A stretch of 64,000 nucleotides of DNA from Bacteroidota bacterium (lineage in GTDB: Bacteria > Bacteroidota > Bacteroidia > UKL13-3). The stretch covers positions 1 through 64,000 of the forward strand of contig JAIXSO010000052.1 in assembly GCA_027484685.1 (NCBI GenBank), in the 5' to 3' direction. Under the pieces are notes generated by a model. The model did no database searches, had not been told where the DNA came from, and worked only from the letters and a program-made list of their open reading frames with translations. Made by a program: the position numbers and the translations under genes. Shown in pieces: positions 7,293-15,519 of this stretch (its first letter is position 1; every line of letters begins with the position of its first letter).

Positions 7293-8201
7293 TTATTCGC
7301 CAATTTTTATTGGTAAAATCATTTTCATTCTTTCGGGTTTGTTAGTAAAACTTCCTGGTTTCCATTTTGGCAATAATTTAACAACACGAATGGCCTCTTG
7401 GTCCCAAGCATTGCCTAAACCTTTTAGCAAATTTACTTCTTTTATAGAGCCATCTATTTCAACATAGAATTCCACCATTATTTTTCCTTCAATATCAATT
7501 TGTAATAATTCCTTTGGAGTTGTCAAATTTTTTTTTAAAAATGCATATAATGAATCTTCACCTCCAATAAATTCAGGCATTACCTCGATACTACCAATAA
7601 CACCAATAACTATGTTGGTATCAGTTTTTTCTTGAATCATTCCCGTTGTGTATTCACCTTCCACTTCATTACCCTCTTGTGTTGTTCCTGTTTCGCTATT
7701 TTGTAAAACGTTGTTTTGTTTACTTTGGATTTTGTTTTTTGTTGGGGTAGTTAAAACAGCACCTTTTAATATTTGGGGCTCAGAGGTTATTGTTGTGAGT
7801 TCTATTGGATCAATTGCTGTTAGTGTATCTAGATTATTTTTTACTAAACTATCCACTACTTCAATTTTACTAATCGCTGCATTGTTTCCATTGTTATCGG
7901 TGCAGCTAAATAAAGTAGTTCCAAAAACAATAAATAATGCCAAAGCAAATTTTCGGCTTGAAGGAATATAGCTAAAAACTGTTTTAGGAATTTGAATATT
8001 GATTAAAGCTAGTTGCTCTTTTTTAAAATGATCACAAACTTTTTGCCCGTAATGTTTGGTAAAATAATTTTGAATGTCTTCAGCAGAAAAGTTGGTAAAA
8101 TCAACAACAGTTTTTTGGCAACTGCCACAAAGACGACCTTGTTCGTTGGGAGTCATTTTAGCCCAATCTTCGTGGCAAGGTTCAGGAATATTGATTTTCA
8201 T
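7293..8201 (-). CDS. Cys-rich N-terminal domain membrane protein with TonB C-terminal domain
   Basis: The 302-residue product has three parts: the Cys-rich cytoplasmic module (IPEPCHEDW...GRLCGSC, residues 5-30), one membrane helix (about 84-101) and a periplasmic linker ending in a TonB C-terminal-type domain (about 210-302: VMPEFIGGEDSLYAFLKKN, GKIMVEFYVEIDGSIKEV, WKPGSFTNKPERMKMILP). The topology matches TonB-like energy transducers, but the inside module is not ExbB/ExbD-related as far as I can see. It is the first gene of a three-gene cluster and is followed by a tandem duplicate in which the domains are split over two genes. Confidence 0.8.
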   Translation of the reverse strand: MKINIPEPCHEDWAKMTPNEQGRLCGSCQKTVVDFTNFSAEDIQNYFTKHYGQKVCDHFKKEQLALINIQIPKTVFSYIPSSRKFALALFIVFGTTLFSCTDNNGNNAAISKIEVVDSLVKNNLDTLTAIDPIELTTITSEPQILKGAVLTTPTKNKIQSKQNNVLQNSETGTTQEGNEVEGEYTTGMIQEKTDTNIVIGVIGSIEVMPEFIGGEDSLYAFLKKNLTTPKELLQIDIEGKIMVEFYVEIDGSIKEVNLLKGLGNAWDQEAIRVVKLLPKWKPGSFTNKPERMKMILPIKIGE

Positions 8202-8341
8202 AGAAATTTAGGTTTAAATATAAGTAATATATTTTAAACGATTGGATGTAACGAAACATTTATTCCTATAAAATTTTTTAGCTACGAAAAATCAAATCTC
8301 TACAAAAGAATGTTTTTTATAATTCAAATAGGTAATTTGGT

Positions 8342-8431
8342 CGTCATTGCGAGGCACGAAGCAATTACTTCCTTAGCGAGAAAACACTCTATTATTTGCT
8401 TTTAGATTGCCGCACTTCGCTCGCAATGACG
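8342..8431. repeat. Foldback intergenic repeat (CGTCATTGCGAG type)
   Basis: CGTCATTGCGAG (8342-8353) and CTCGCAATGACG (8420-8431) are perfect 12-bp inverted repeats, with further partial pairing inside (CGAAGCAAT against ATTGC...CTTCG). This GCGAGGCACGAAGCAAT-type element is a known dispersed palindromic repeat of Bacteroidota and other genomes. It lies between the HxpB-like phosphatase stop and the next upstream gene, and could be transcribed as a long hairpin. Confidence 0.75.
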
Positions 8432-8470
8432 TTTGTCCGTATTGTCGAATCCAAAATGTTAGAAAGTGTT

Positions 8471-9121
8471 TTACATTTCTACCATTTCCAATCTAAAATC
8501 TTCTAAACTTCTAAGCTTTTGATTAGCTAAATGCCAATAAGGTTCGTTTTGTTTTTCAGCTTCTGGAACTACTATACATTTCATGCGTGCTGCTTTAGCT
8601 GCCACCATTCCATTAACCGAATCTTCAAAAACCAAACATTCAGTAGGCAATACATTTAGTTGATTGGCAGTTGTTAAAAACACACTCGGATGTGGTTTGC
8701 CATAAGGCTCATTTTCGGCACTCACCAATAAATCAAAATACTGGCGAATATTTAATTTATCAACCACCACATTTATTAAACTCATAGCACTTGATGATGC
8801 CAAAGCTATTTTATAACCATTGGCTTTACAAAGCTTTAAAGTATCAACCACGCCTGGTAGTGCGTTTGCATTATCTGCTATCAATTGCTTAACCGTTTCT
8901 AATACATCTGCTTCTACAGCTTCAAAGTTTTTTTCGCCCCAGGGTTGGTAATTGTACCAATGTTCCACCACCTCATTTAGCCTAAAGCCCATTACTTGTC
9001 TGAGCAGTTCATCAGTAAGCGTTAAGCCTAATTTACCAAAACATTTTTTTTCGGCAATTTTCCAATAAGGTTCTGAATTAACCAAAAGGCCATCCATGTC
9101 GAATATAATTGCTTTAATCAT
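8471..9121 (-). CDS. hxpB: HAD-family sugar-phosphate phosphatase, HxpB/YniC-like
   Basis: This is a 216-residue HAD subfamily IA hydrolase. Motif I is FDMDGLLVNSEPYW (8-21, nucleophile Asp8), motif II is ALASSS, and motifs III/IV are YGKPHP and VFEDSVNGMVAAKAARM. Several stretches (GFRLNEVVEHWY, QPWG, LPGVVDTLKLCKANG, CIVVPEAEKQNEP) closely track E. coli YniC, a hexitol-phosphate and 2-deoxyglucose-6-phosphate phosphatase, so a small sugar phosphate substrate is likely. It is 11 bp downstream of arginine decarboxylase, probably in the same transcript, though no shared pathway is obvious. Confidence 0.82.
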   Translation of the reverse strand: MIKAIIFDMDGLLVNSEPYWKIAEKKCFGKLGLTLTDELLRQVMGFRLNEVVEHWYNYQPWGEKNFEAVEADVLETVKQLIADNANALPGVVDTLKLCKANGYKIALASSSAMSLINVVVDKLNIRQYFDLLVSAENEPYGKPHPSVFLTTANQLNVLPTECLVFEDSVNGMVAAKAARMKCIVVPEAEKQNEPYWHLANQKLRSLEDFRLEMVEM

Positions 9122-9132
9122 TTTGAAAGCAA

Positions 9133-10536
9133 TTAATAACCCAATACTTTAAGCATACTTTCAGGAGTTTGTTGCTCCGCAAAAACCTCGTATTTTAAAG
9201 TTCCGTCCTCGTTTTTATCAATAATAATATGTTTGGGTGCAGGTATTAAACAATGTTGAATTCCACCATATCCCCCCAAACTTTCTTGGTAAGCACCCGT
9301 ATGAAAAAAGCCCATTACCAAAGGTTCCCCTTCGCCTGTTTTTGGCATAAATACTTGGTTGGTATTGGTATCGCTATTATAAAAATCTTGACTATCGCAG
9401 GTTAAACCGCCCAAATTGATGCGTTGAAATTCTTTATCCCAATTGTTTACTGCTAACAAAATAAACTTTTGTCCAATGCCCCAAGTGTCGGGTAAAGTGG
9501 TAATAAACGAGCTATCAATCATTAACCATTTTTCTTTGTCGTTTTGCTCTTTTTCGCCAATTACCGAATACAAAATGCCACCACTTTCGCCAACTGTAAA
9601 CGAGCCAAATTCAGTAAAAATATTGGGCACTTCTAACTCTCTGCTTTCGCAAATGGTTTTGATGTAAAATACAATTTGGTCAATCATGTATTCATAATCG
9701 TACTCAACCCCAAGCGAGGTGTAAATTGGCATTCCACCACCAATATCAATGGTATCTAACTCAGGACAAACTTCTTTTAAATCGCAATAAACATGCACCA
9801 ATCGGGTTAATTCACTCCAAAAATAGGTAGTATCTTTTATGCCTGAGTTTACAAAAAAGTGAACCATTTTTAACTTAAACAATTCGTTGTCTTTTATTTT
9901 CGAATTGTATAAATCAACCACTTTTTTATAGCTCATTCCTAAGCGTGATGTATAAACCGAGAAGTTGGGCTCCTCTTCTGTGGCAATTCTCATCCCTAAT
10001 TTAGTAGTATTGGTAGTTTTGCTGGCTATTAAATCAAATTCTTCAGGATTATCAAGTACACAAATTAAGTTTTGAAAACCATTATTCACCGTTTTAGCAA
10101 TATTGGTAGCGTATAACTCATTTTTAAAACCGTTGCAAATAATGTATTTATCAGTATTAAACTTACCTTCTTGCGTAAGTTTAGCCAATATTTCTAAGTC
10201 GAAAGCGCTTGATGTTTCAATGTCTACATTGTTTTTAAGAGCTTCATTTAGCACAAAACTAAAATGAGAACTTTTGGTGCAATAACAGTAAAAGTATTTT
10301 CCTGAATAGTTATGTTTGGTTATGGCTTTTTCAAAAAGTTGATTGGCTTTTTGAATTTGGCTACTAATTTTTGGTAAATAACTAAATTTTAAAGGAGTAC
10401 CGTACTCTTTTACCAATCCCATCAAATCAATGCCATTAAAATGCAAGTGATTATCCATTACTTCAAATCCATGGCGCGGAAAAAAGAAAGTTTGATGAAT
10501 TAAATCGGTGTACCTGTTACGAAGTTGTGCTGTCAA
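9133..10536 (-). CDS. speA: Biosynthetic arginine decarboxylase (PLP fold III)
   Basis: This enzyme decarboxylates arginine to agmatine for polyamine synthesis. The 467-residue protein is the compact Bacteroidota form. It has the PLP-lysine segment CYCTKSSHF (Lys88), ETSSAFDLEIL, the glycine-rich phosphate loop DIGGGMP (about 266), EFGSFTVGESGG, and the active-site region LGGLTCDSQDFY. The start codon appears to be TTG (10534-10536); no in-frame ATG or GTG lies between it and the upstream stop, and the next Met (26) would remove the conserved YTDLIHQTFFFP start. Agmatine deiminase and other polyamine genes are not nearby. Confidence 0.9.
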   Translation of the reverse strand: MTAQLRNRYTDLIHQTFFFPRHGFEVMDNHLHFNGIDLMGLVKEYGTPLKFSYLPKISSQIQKANQLFEKAITKHNYSGKYFYCYCTKSSHFSFVLNEALKNNVDIETSSAFDLEILAKLTQEGKFNTDKYIICNGFKNELYATNIAKTVNNGFQNLICVLDNPEEFDLIASKTTNTTKLGMRIATEEEPNFSVYTSRLGMSYKKVVDLYNSKIKDNELFKLKMVHFFVNSGIKDTTYFWSELTRLVHVYCDLKEVCPELDTIDIGGGMPIYTSLGVEYDYEYMIDQIVFYIKTICESRELEVPNIFTEFGSFTVGESGGILYSVIGEKEQNDKEKWLMIDSSFITTLPDTWGIGQKFILLAVNNWDKEFQRINLGGLTCDSQDFYNSDTNTNQVFMPKTGEGEPLVMGFFHTGAYQESLGGYGGIQHCLIPAPKHIIIDKNEDGTLKYEVFAEQQTPESMLKVLGY

Positions 10537-10753
10537 TGCTATAAATGCTTATTTTAAAAATGTGAATGCAATTTTACACAAACGCAAAGGTTTTTTTGTA
10601 TGATTTTTTTGTGAAGTTTTTTGCGGCCACAGATGACCCAAATTTAAATAATTTATTTAACCAATTCTCACCTTTATCATCAAAATAATTTTGACCAAAT
10701 ACCCCCTTTGTTTTTTATTGCTTTATCTTCATGTTTGTAAATAATCGTGTTGC
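10537..10753. other. Intergenic region upstream of speA
   Basis: No gene is seen. The minus strand has TAAAATTG (10569-10576), a 7/8 match to the -7 consensus about 33 bp from the speA start, but no good -33 element. The remainder is AT-rich without notable hairpins. Confidence 0.4.
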
Positions 10754-10784
10754 TTTTAAGTACTTGGTTTTCCCTTTACTTTTG
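10754..10784 (+). promoter_or_regulatory. Promoter of the VOC-family gene
   Basis: TACTTTTG (10777-10784) matches TAnnTTTG exactly. A TTTT (10754-10757), a 3/4 match to TTTG, lies 19 bp upstream. The start codon is 53 bp downstream. Confidence 0.45.
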
Positions 10785-10837
10785 GTTACTGATTTATTCA
10801 TTTAATTAATAACAAAATTTCAATAACAAATAAAATT

Positions 10838-11269
10838 ATGGCAAGTATCAATCCTCATGTTAATTTTAATGGCAATGCCGAAGAAGCATTTAACTTTTAC
10901 AAATCTGTATTTGGTGGAGAGTTTAGCAGAATAGTTCGTTTTAAAGATTTGGCTAGTGATGATTTTCCTGTAGCACAACACGAAGAAGATAAAATAATGC
11001 ATATTGCTTTATCAATTGGTAAAAACTTTTTAATGGCTAACGATGTGCCCGAAATTTTTGGAAAAACCAACGAAAACGAAAACCGAAGCAAAATTGTAGT
11101 TCATGCAGAAAGTAAAGAAGAGGCCGATAAAATATACAATGGTCTTTCTGTTGGCGGACAAGTAGAAATGCCAATTTCTGATAGCCCTTGGGGTTCTTAT
11201 TTTGGTATGTTTAGAGATAAATATGGAATAGAATGGATGGTAGAATTTGATGCTAATAATAATGGATAA
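10838..11269 (+). CDS. VOC (glyoxalase/PhnB-like) superfamily protein
   Basis: The 143-residue protein is of the PhnB/3-demethylubiquinone methyltransferase-like branch of the VOC superfamily. The start INPHVNFNGNAEEAFNFYKS and the C-terminal segment PWGSYFGMFRDKYGIEWMVEF are the family hallmarks. VOC proteins are small cytosolic metal-dependent enzymes or binding proteins with very varied reactions, so no substrate can be named. It has its own promoter and no operon partner. Confidence 0.88.
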   Translation: MASINPHVNFNGNAEEAFNFYKSVFGGEFSRIVRFKDLASDDFPVAQHEEDKIMHIALSIGKNFLMANDVPEIFGKTNENENRSKIVVHAESKEEADKIYNGLSVGGQVEMPISDSPWGSYFGMFRDKYGIEWMVEFDANNNG

Positions 11270-11288
11270 TCAGTAGTAAATACATTCT

Positions 11289-11323
11289 TTTGTATTAGGA
11301 TAAGTTTTACTTTGGTAATTTTG
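11289..11323 (+). promoter_or_regulatory. Possible promoter of the small phosphatase gene
   Basis: TAATTTTG (11316-11323) is an exact -7 match, 14 bp before the ATG. The nearest TTTG (11289-11292) is 23 bp upstream, longer than ideal. Confidence 0.35.
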
Positions 11324-11337
11324 TGTTCTAATACAAA

Positions 11338-11685
11338 ATGAATACTAATAAGCTGAAAATACTTTTTGTTTGCACAGTTAATAGAATGCGGAGTGCAAAT
11401 GCCCATCAAATATTTGAAAACGATATAAGAATGGAGGTTAAATCAGCAGGAACAGATAAAACTGCTAATACAGTTTTGTCTATTGAATTATTAAATTGGG
11501 CTGATTCTATTATTGTGATGGAAAAATGCCATAGGAATTTTATAAGAAAAAATTTCCCAACTATTTATAATTCTAAAAAAATTGTGTGTCTTTATATTCC
11601 TGATGATTATGATTTTCTGCAACCTGAACTCATTGAAATTTTGAAGTATAAAATGGATGATGTTTTTAAACGAGGTTTGGTTTAA
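11338..11685 (+). CDS. Low-molecular-weight tyrosine phosphatase-like protein
   Basis: The 115-residue protein has the P-loop CTVNRMRS (Cys12, Arg18; the C-x5-R pattern of LMW phosphotyrosine phosphatases) directly after strand ILFV, then VKSAGTDKTAN and a conserved tail IPDDYDFLQPELIEIL. It belongs to the short ~110-residue branch that lacks the classical C-terminal Asp-Pro loop; its tail IPDDYDF may carry the general acid. Substrates of this branch are not well defined. The gene stands alone. Confidence 0.8.
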   Translation: MNTNKLKILFVCTVNRMRSANAHQIFENDIRMEVKSAGTDKTANTVLSIELLNWADSIIVMEKCHRNFIRKNFPTIYNSKKIVCLYIPDDYDFLQPELIEILKYKMDDVFKRGLV

Positions 11686-11754
11686 TGATAATTTCTTTTA
11701 ATGGTTAATTGGTATAAATTGTATCTGGAATCAATGGTTCAAACAGAACCTTTG

Positions 11755-11784
11755 TTTGAAAATACACATTTTATCGCATCTTTG
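11755..11784 (+). promoter_or_regulatory. Promoter of the RlmI-like methyltransferase gene
   Basis: TTTG (11755-11758), an 18-bp spacer and CATCTTTG (11777-11784; 7/8 match to TAnnTTTG) lie just before the chosen ATG at 11792, which implies an almost leaderless mRNA. This also argues against an in-frame upstream start at 11756. Confidence 0.45.
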
Positions 11785-11791
11785 CGGCTGC

Positions 11792-12967
11792 ATGAATTAC
11801 GAAAAAATTATTTTAAAAAGTGGTAGAGAACGTTCATTGATTAATCGCCATCCTTGGGTATTTAGTGGAGGTGTTAAGCAAATGCCTAAAGCGCCAAATG
11901 GCTCTATTGTAGAGGTTAGAACCAATACCGATGAGTTATTAGGTTACGGATTTTTTGCTCCAAACAGCCAAATCATGTGCCGATTGTTTGAGTTTACCAA
12001 TCAACCAATGGTAATTGATGAACAATATTGGAAAAATAAAATTACCCGTGCTTTTAATTACCGCAAGCAATTTATAAATGCTGAAACTACCAATATTTAT
12101 CGTTTAATTCATGCCGAAGGAGATTTTTTCCCTGGAATTATTATCGATATTTACAACAATGCTGCCGTTTGCCAAATTTTGGTAAAAGGAGTGGAGTTAA
12201 TTAGCCAATATGTATTTGAAGCATTACAAAGTTTAGGTTTTAATCATATTTATTTAAAAACCAAACAAAGTACCCAACTATTAGAGCAAGTTACTGATGG
12301 AAATAGATGGGTGAATGATGCTGTTTTGACTATGCCAATTGTTGGAAAAGAATATGGTGTAAAATTTAATATTGATGTAGAAACTGGTCAGAAAACCGGT
12401 TTTTTCATAGACCAACGCGAAAACCGCAGAACGCTTGGTGAGTTGAGTAAAGGTAAAACTGTTTTAAATACATTTAGCTATTCAGGCGGATTTAGTTTGT
12501 TTGCTTTGCAAAATGGTGCTACTTGGGTTGATTCGGTTGATAGCAGTAAAGAGGCTATTGAATTAGCTAACCAAAATGTTGCGTTAAATGGCTACAGTAA
12601 TCATGAAGGCATAGCTGCCGATTGTTTTGATTACTTAAAACAATGTGAAAAACAATACGATATCATTGTGCTCGATCCTCCTGCTTTTGCCAAACATTCG
12701 CGTGCGGTTGCAAATGCAACTAGAGGTTATCAAAGTTTAAATAAACTAGGAATTGAAAAAGTAAAACCAAATGGTTTAATATTTACTTTTAGCTGTAGCC
12801 AACACATTGATAAAGATTTATTCCGTAAAATAGTATTTAGCGCAGCTGCCGAAACCAAACGTAATGTGCGCATTGTTCGCCAATTAAGCCAACCCGATGA
12901 TCATCCAATAAATATTTATCACCCTGAAGGCGAATATTTAAAAGGATTGTTGTTACACGTTGAATAA
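11792..12967 (+). CDS. RlmI-type class I rRNA (cytosine-C5) methyltransferase
   Basis: The 391-residue protein has an N-terminal PUA domain (KIILKSGRERSLINRHPWVF, about 4-80), a central EEHEE-type region with IYRLIHAEGDFFPGIIID, and a SAM-dependent Rossmann domain with VLNTFSYSGGFSLFAL (SAM loop), YDIIVLDPPAFAK (motif IV) and FTFSCSQH (Cys nucleophile region). This is the architecture of E. coli RlmI, which methylates C1962 of 23S rRNA; the exact target base here is inferred. The start was chosen at ATG 11792 because it matches the PUA start and lies just after a promoter. Confidence 0.88.
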   Translation: MNYEKIILKSGRERSLINRHPWVFSGGVKQMPKAPNGSIVEVRTNTDELLGYGFFAPNSQIMCRLFEFTNQPMVIDEQYWKNKITRAFNYRKQFINAETTNIYRLIHAEGDFFPGIIIDIYNNAAVCQILVKGVELISQYVFEALQSLGFNHIYLKTKQSTQLLEQVTDGNRWVNDAVLTMPIVGKEYGVKFNIDVETGQKTGFFIDQRENRRTLGELSKGKTVLNTFSYSGGFSLFALQNGATWVDSVDSSKEAIELANQNVALNGYSNHEGIAADCFDYLKQCEKQYDIIVLDPPAFAKHSRAVANATRGYQSLNKLGIEKVKPNGLIFTFSCSQHIDKDLFRKIVFSAAAETKRNVRIVRQLSQPDDHPINIYHPEGEYLKGLLLHVE

Positions 12968-12977
12968 ATTTAATTGC

Positions 12978-14414
12978 TTAGTTTAAAGGTTTTCCGCTGT
13001 AAAAGTCTAATACTTTTTTTCTAAATACCAATTCGTATTTAGCTTGTAAATAATCAGTTTCGGCTTTTACATAACTATTTTTTGATGCCAAATAATCAGT
13101 TAAGCTTAATCCGCCTAACTCAAATTGTTTTTCGCTTATGTCAACCGCTTCTTTGTTAGCCTCCAACGATTGCAAAGCAGCAGTATGTCTTAATTGCGCA
13201 TTTTTAAAGTTCAACAAGGCTGTGTTGATGTTTTTAAATAAGTTTTGTTGGGTTTGTTTTTCCGTAAGTTTAGCTACTTCCATTTGTATGGTAGCTTTTT
13301 GAATATTGCTATTAACATTCCAACCGTTAAACACTGGAACTGATAGTGTAAAACCTAAACTAGTACCAAAATTTTTACTCATTTGATTGCCAAATGAAAC
13401 AGTTTCGGTATTTGGATATGAAATCCTGAATGAATTTACCACTTGATTTGTAACATCTACTACTCCAATTTGCACTGGAGTAAATATTGGATTGCCAACC
13501 CCTTGCGTATTCAAAGTAGTGTAAAACGAACTTAAACTTCCATTTAAAGTTAAGCGTGGGCTTCTACCGCCAAGTGCCACATAACGTTGTAAACTTGCAC
13601 TGCGCTCGCGTTGTTTTGCAGCCAACACATCTGGGCTTTGTTTTTCAAAATCGGTATAAATGGCTAAAGGCGAGCGGTTTTCATCTTCTACTACTACTTT
13701 GTTTACATCTAATTTAGCAATTTTATTTGCTGTATCAGGTTGCAAATCTATTAGCTGCCAAAGGTCTAAATACGCGCTGTTTAATAAGTTCTGTTGCGTA
13801 ATCAGGTTTAATTCTTCGCTTGCTAATTGAGCTTTAATTTGTAAAAGCCTGCTTTTGTTCAAACCTCCCAAATCATACAGTTTTTGTTGGCGTTCTAATT
13901 GAGTTTTAGTGGTTGTTATTTGGTTTTTTGCAGCATCTAACGCTTCATTTTGTTGTAAAACTCTTAAATACGAATTGGCTACATTTAATTTTAAAGTATT
14001 GCGGGTATTTTCTAAATCGTGTTTACTGGCTTGGTAATCACTTTCTTTTAAACGGATATTATTTACTGTTTGGAAACCATTAAATATAGGCATACTGGTT
14101 GATGCACCTAAACTATTGGTTCTAAAAGCTAAATTTTCTTCAGGCGTATTGGTTCGTGGGTTAATGTTAAAACCTGTTTGCCAATTATTAGTTGCCTGAG
14201 CATTTAAATTTGGCAAAGCAGCTAACTTACTTTGTTTGGCATCTATTTGCGCATTTTCGGTTTGTAAGTTTTGTTGCTTGGTTTGTATATTATTTTGCAA
14301 AGCAATATTTACGCACTCTTCTAGCGAGTAGGTTTTTTGAGCAAACACGCTGCTTTGTATAGTTAATAATGCTATACTAAAACAAAAAAATACTTTGACA
14401 TTAACTTTTAACAT
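12978..14414 (-). CDS. TolC-family outer-membrane efflux protein
   Basis: This is a 478-residue outer-membrane channel of type I or RND efflux. It has a signal peptide ending SVFAQ, then two homologous halves: the helix-rich half starting YSLEECVNIALQNNIQTKQQ and the second starting near SPDVLAAKQRE, each with a central beta segment (for example LGASTSMPIFNGFQTVNN and TLSVPVFNGWNVNSNIQ). TolC proteins form trimers that cross the outer membrane and periplasm. No membrane-fusion or inner-membrane pump gene is next to it, so its partner must lie elsewhere. It is divergent from the deacetylase gene with a palindrome between them. Confidence 0.9.
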   Translation of the reverse strand: MLKVNVKVFFCFSIALLTIQSSVFAQKTYSLEECVNIALQNNIQTKQQNLQTENAQIDAKQSKLAALPNLNAQATNNWQTGFNINPRTNTPEENLAFRTNSLGASTSMPIFNGFQTVNNIRLKESDYQASKHDLENTRNTLKLNVANSYLRVLQQNEALDAAKNQITTTKTQLERQQKLYDLGGLNKSRLLQIKAQLASEELNLITQQNLLNSAYLDLWQLIDLQPDTANKIAKLDVNKVVVEDENRSPLAIYTDFEKQSPDVLAAKQRERSASLQRYVALGGRSPRLTLNGSLSSFYTTLNTQGVGNPIFTPVQIGVVDVTNQVVNSFRISYPNTETVSFGNQMSKNFGTSLGFTLSVPVFNGWNVNSNIQKATIQMEVAKLTEKQTQQNLFKNINTALLNFKNAQLRHTAALQSLEANKEAVDISEKQFELGGLSLTDYLASKNSYVKAETDYLQAKYELVFRKKVLDFYSGKPLN

Positions 14415-14459
14415 ATACTGTTTTTTAGAAAAATTATTAAAATAAAAACCAAACGAAGG

Positions 14460-14481
14460 TTATTTTGCAGGCGCAAAATAA
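14460..14481. promoter_or_regulatory. Palindrome between tolC-family and deacetylase genes
   Basis: TATTTTGC-AGGC-GCAAAATA (14461-14480), extended by one more T-A pair at each side, is a perfect palindrome that touches the deacetylase ATG at 14481. It could be an operator for a dimeric repressor or a translation-blocking hairpin. Confidence 0.5.
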
Positions 14482-15089
14482 TGTTTAAATACACAATACC
14501 ACATTTACTTCGTTGGATTTATCCAAATTATACATGGAAGGTAAAAACCTCTGAAAAAGTGGTTTATTTTACTTTTGATGATGGTCCTCATCCTGAAATT
14601 ACACCATGGGTTTTGGAACAATTAGCTATTTATAACGCCAAAGCTACTTTTTTTATGGTTGGCGATAATATGGTAAAGTATCCTCAAATTGTTAACCAAG
14701 TTATAAATGCAGGGTGTAAAGTAGGAAATCATACCTTTAACCATTTAAAAGGTTGGTCCACTGAAACTGAAATGTATTTAGAAAATTTCAGAAAAAGTGA
14801 GGCAGTTTTAAAAACTGAATTATTTCGCCCTCCTTATGGCCGTATAAAAACAAGCCAAGCTAAAGCTATTTTAAAATCACATCAAGTAATTATGTGGGAC
14901 AGACTAAGCTGTGATTATGAGGCAAATTTAAATGTGTCTGAAAGTTTAAAAGCAATGAAAGCATTGCCAGCCAATGGTTCTATTTTTGTTTTTCATGATA
15001 GCGAAAAAGCTTTTCAAAATTTAAAAATTTTGTTACCCCAATTATTACAATTTTATTGCCAAAATGGCTATTCATTTTGTACAATTTAG
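14481..15089 (+). CDS. Polysaccharide deacetylase (NodB homology domain)
   Basis: The 202-residue protein has all five NodB motifs: TFDDGPHP (31-38, Asp33/Asp34), NHTFNH (83-88, metal His84/His88), RPPYG (116-120), DRLSCDY (140-146) and FVFHDS (169-174, His172). It removes acetyl groups from N-acetylglucosamine polymers such as peptidoglycan or chitin-like oligomers. An uncleaved hydrophobic start (IPHLLRWIYPNY) may tether it to the membrane, but a clear signal peptide is missing, so its location is uncertain. The ATG is preceded directly by a palindrome. Confidence 0.88.
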   Translation: MFKYTIPHLLRWIYPNYTWKVKTSEKVVYFTFDDGPHPEITPWVLEQLAIYNAKATFFMVGDNMVKYPQIVNQVINAGCKVGNHTFNHLKGWSTETEMYLENFRKSEAVLKTELFRPPYGRIKTSQAKAILKSHQVIMWDRLSCDYEANLNVSESLKAMKALPANGSIFVFHDSEKAFQNLKILLPQLLQFYCQNGYSFCTI

Positions 15090-15342
15090 TGTAAAATTAT
15101 TCCTCATTAATTTACTGCTATTCGTATTTTTCTTTCATTAACTTAAATAGTTTTTTAGCTTTTTTCTTCATTTGTCGCAGCAGCTTAAATTAATTTTGCA
15201 ACAGGTAAAATAAATATACGGCATTTTGGGTTATTTCATGTTAGCTTAATTCGAGTACCTATATTTTTGGTTGTTTCGTATTGTGTAAAAACCCACAAGT
15301 TTTCAACAAAATGAAAAGTATAAAATAAAACAAAAAAAGTAT
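15090..15342. other. Intergenic region before the giant adhesin
   Basis: No larger gene is seen. TATTTTTG at 15262-15269 is an exact -7 match on the plus strand, 81 bp before the small ORF at 15343, without a well-placed TTTG. It may drive both the small ORF and the adhesin. Confidence 0.4.
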
Positions 15343-15486
15343 ATGAAATCAATTTTAAATAAACCAACCAAGGTTATAAAAATTGCCTCTCTGATTCTAT
15401 TCAATTTTAAACAAGCATTGTCATCTTATCTATTTTGGAAAGGTGATAAACAGCATTTGCTTTTAAAGTTAATTTATTCTAAATAA
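15343..15486 (+). CDS. Possible 47-residue peptide upstream of the adhesin
   Basis: An uninterrupted frame ATG...TAA encodes 47 residues, basic with one weakly hydrophobic stretch (IKIASLILFNF). It ends 33 bp before the adhesin ATG and has a -7-like element upstream. It may be a leader peptide, a decayed gene or chance. I recognise no family. Confidence 0.3.
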   Translation: MKSILNKPTKVIKIASLILFNFKQALSSYLFWKGDKQHLLLKLIYSK

Positions 15487-15519
15487 TTTAAGCAATTGCA
15501 AAATCGAAAAATAAGCAAT

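Noticed and set aside
7002-8237. Two antisense frames (7002-7316 and 8013-8237) with similar sequence
   Set aside because: Their likeness is explained by the duplicated sense genes on the minus strand.
10537-10837. Riboswitch or RNA leader upstream of speA
   Set aside because: No stable stem or known conserved core could be seen.
11756-11791. 12-codon longer start for the RlmI-like gene
   Set aside because: It starts inside the promoter, and the PUA domain begins at the later ATG.
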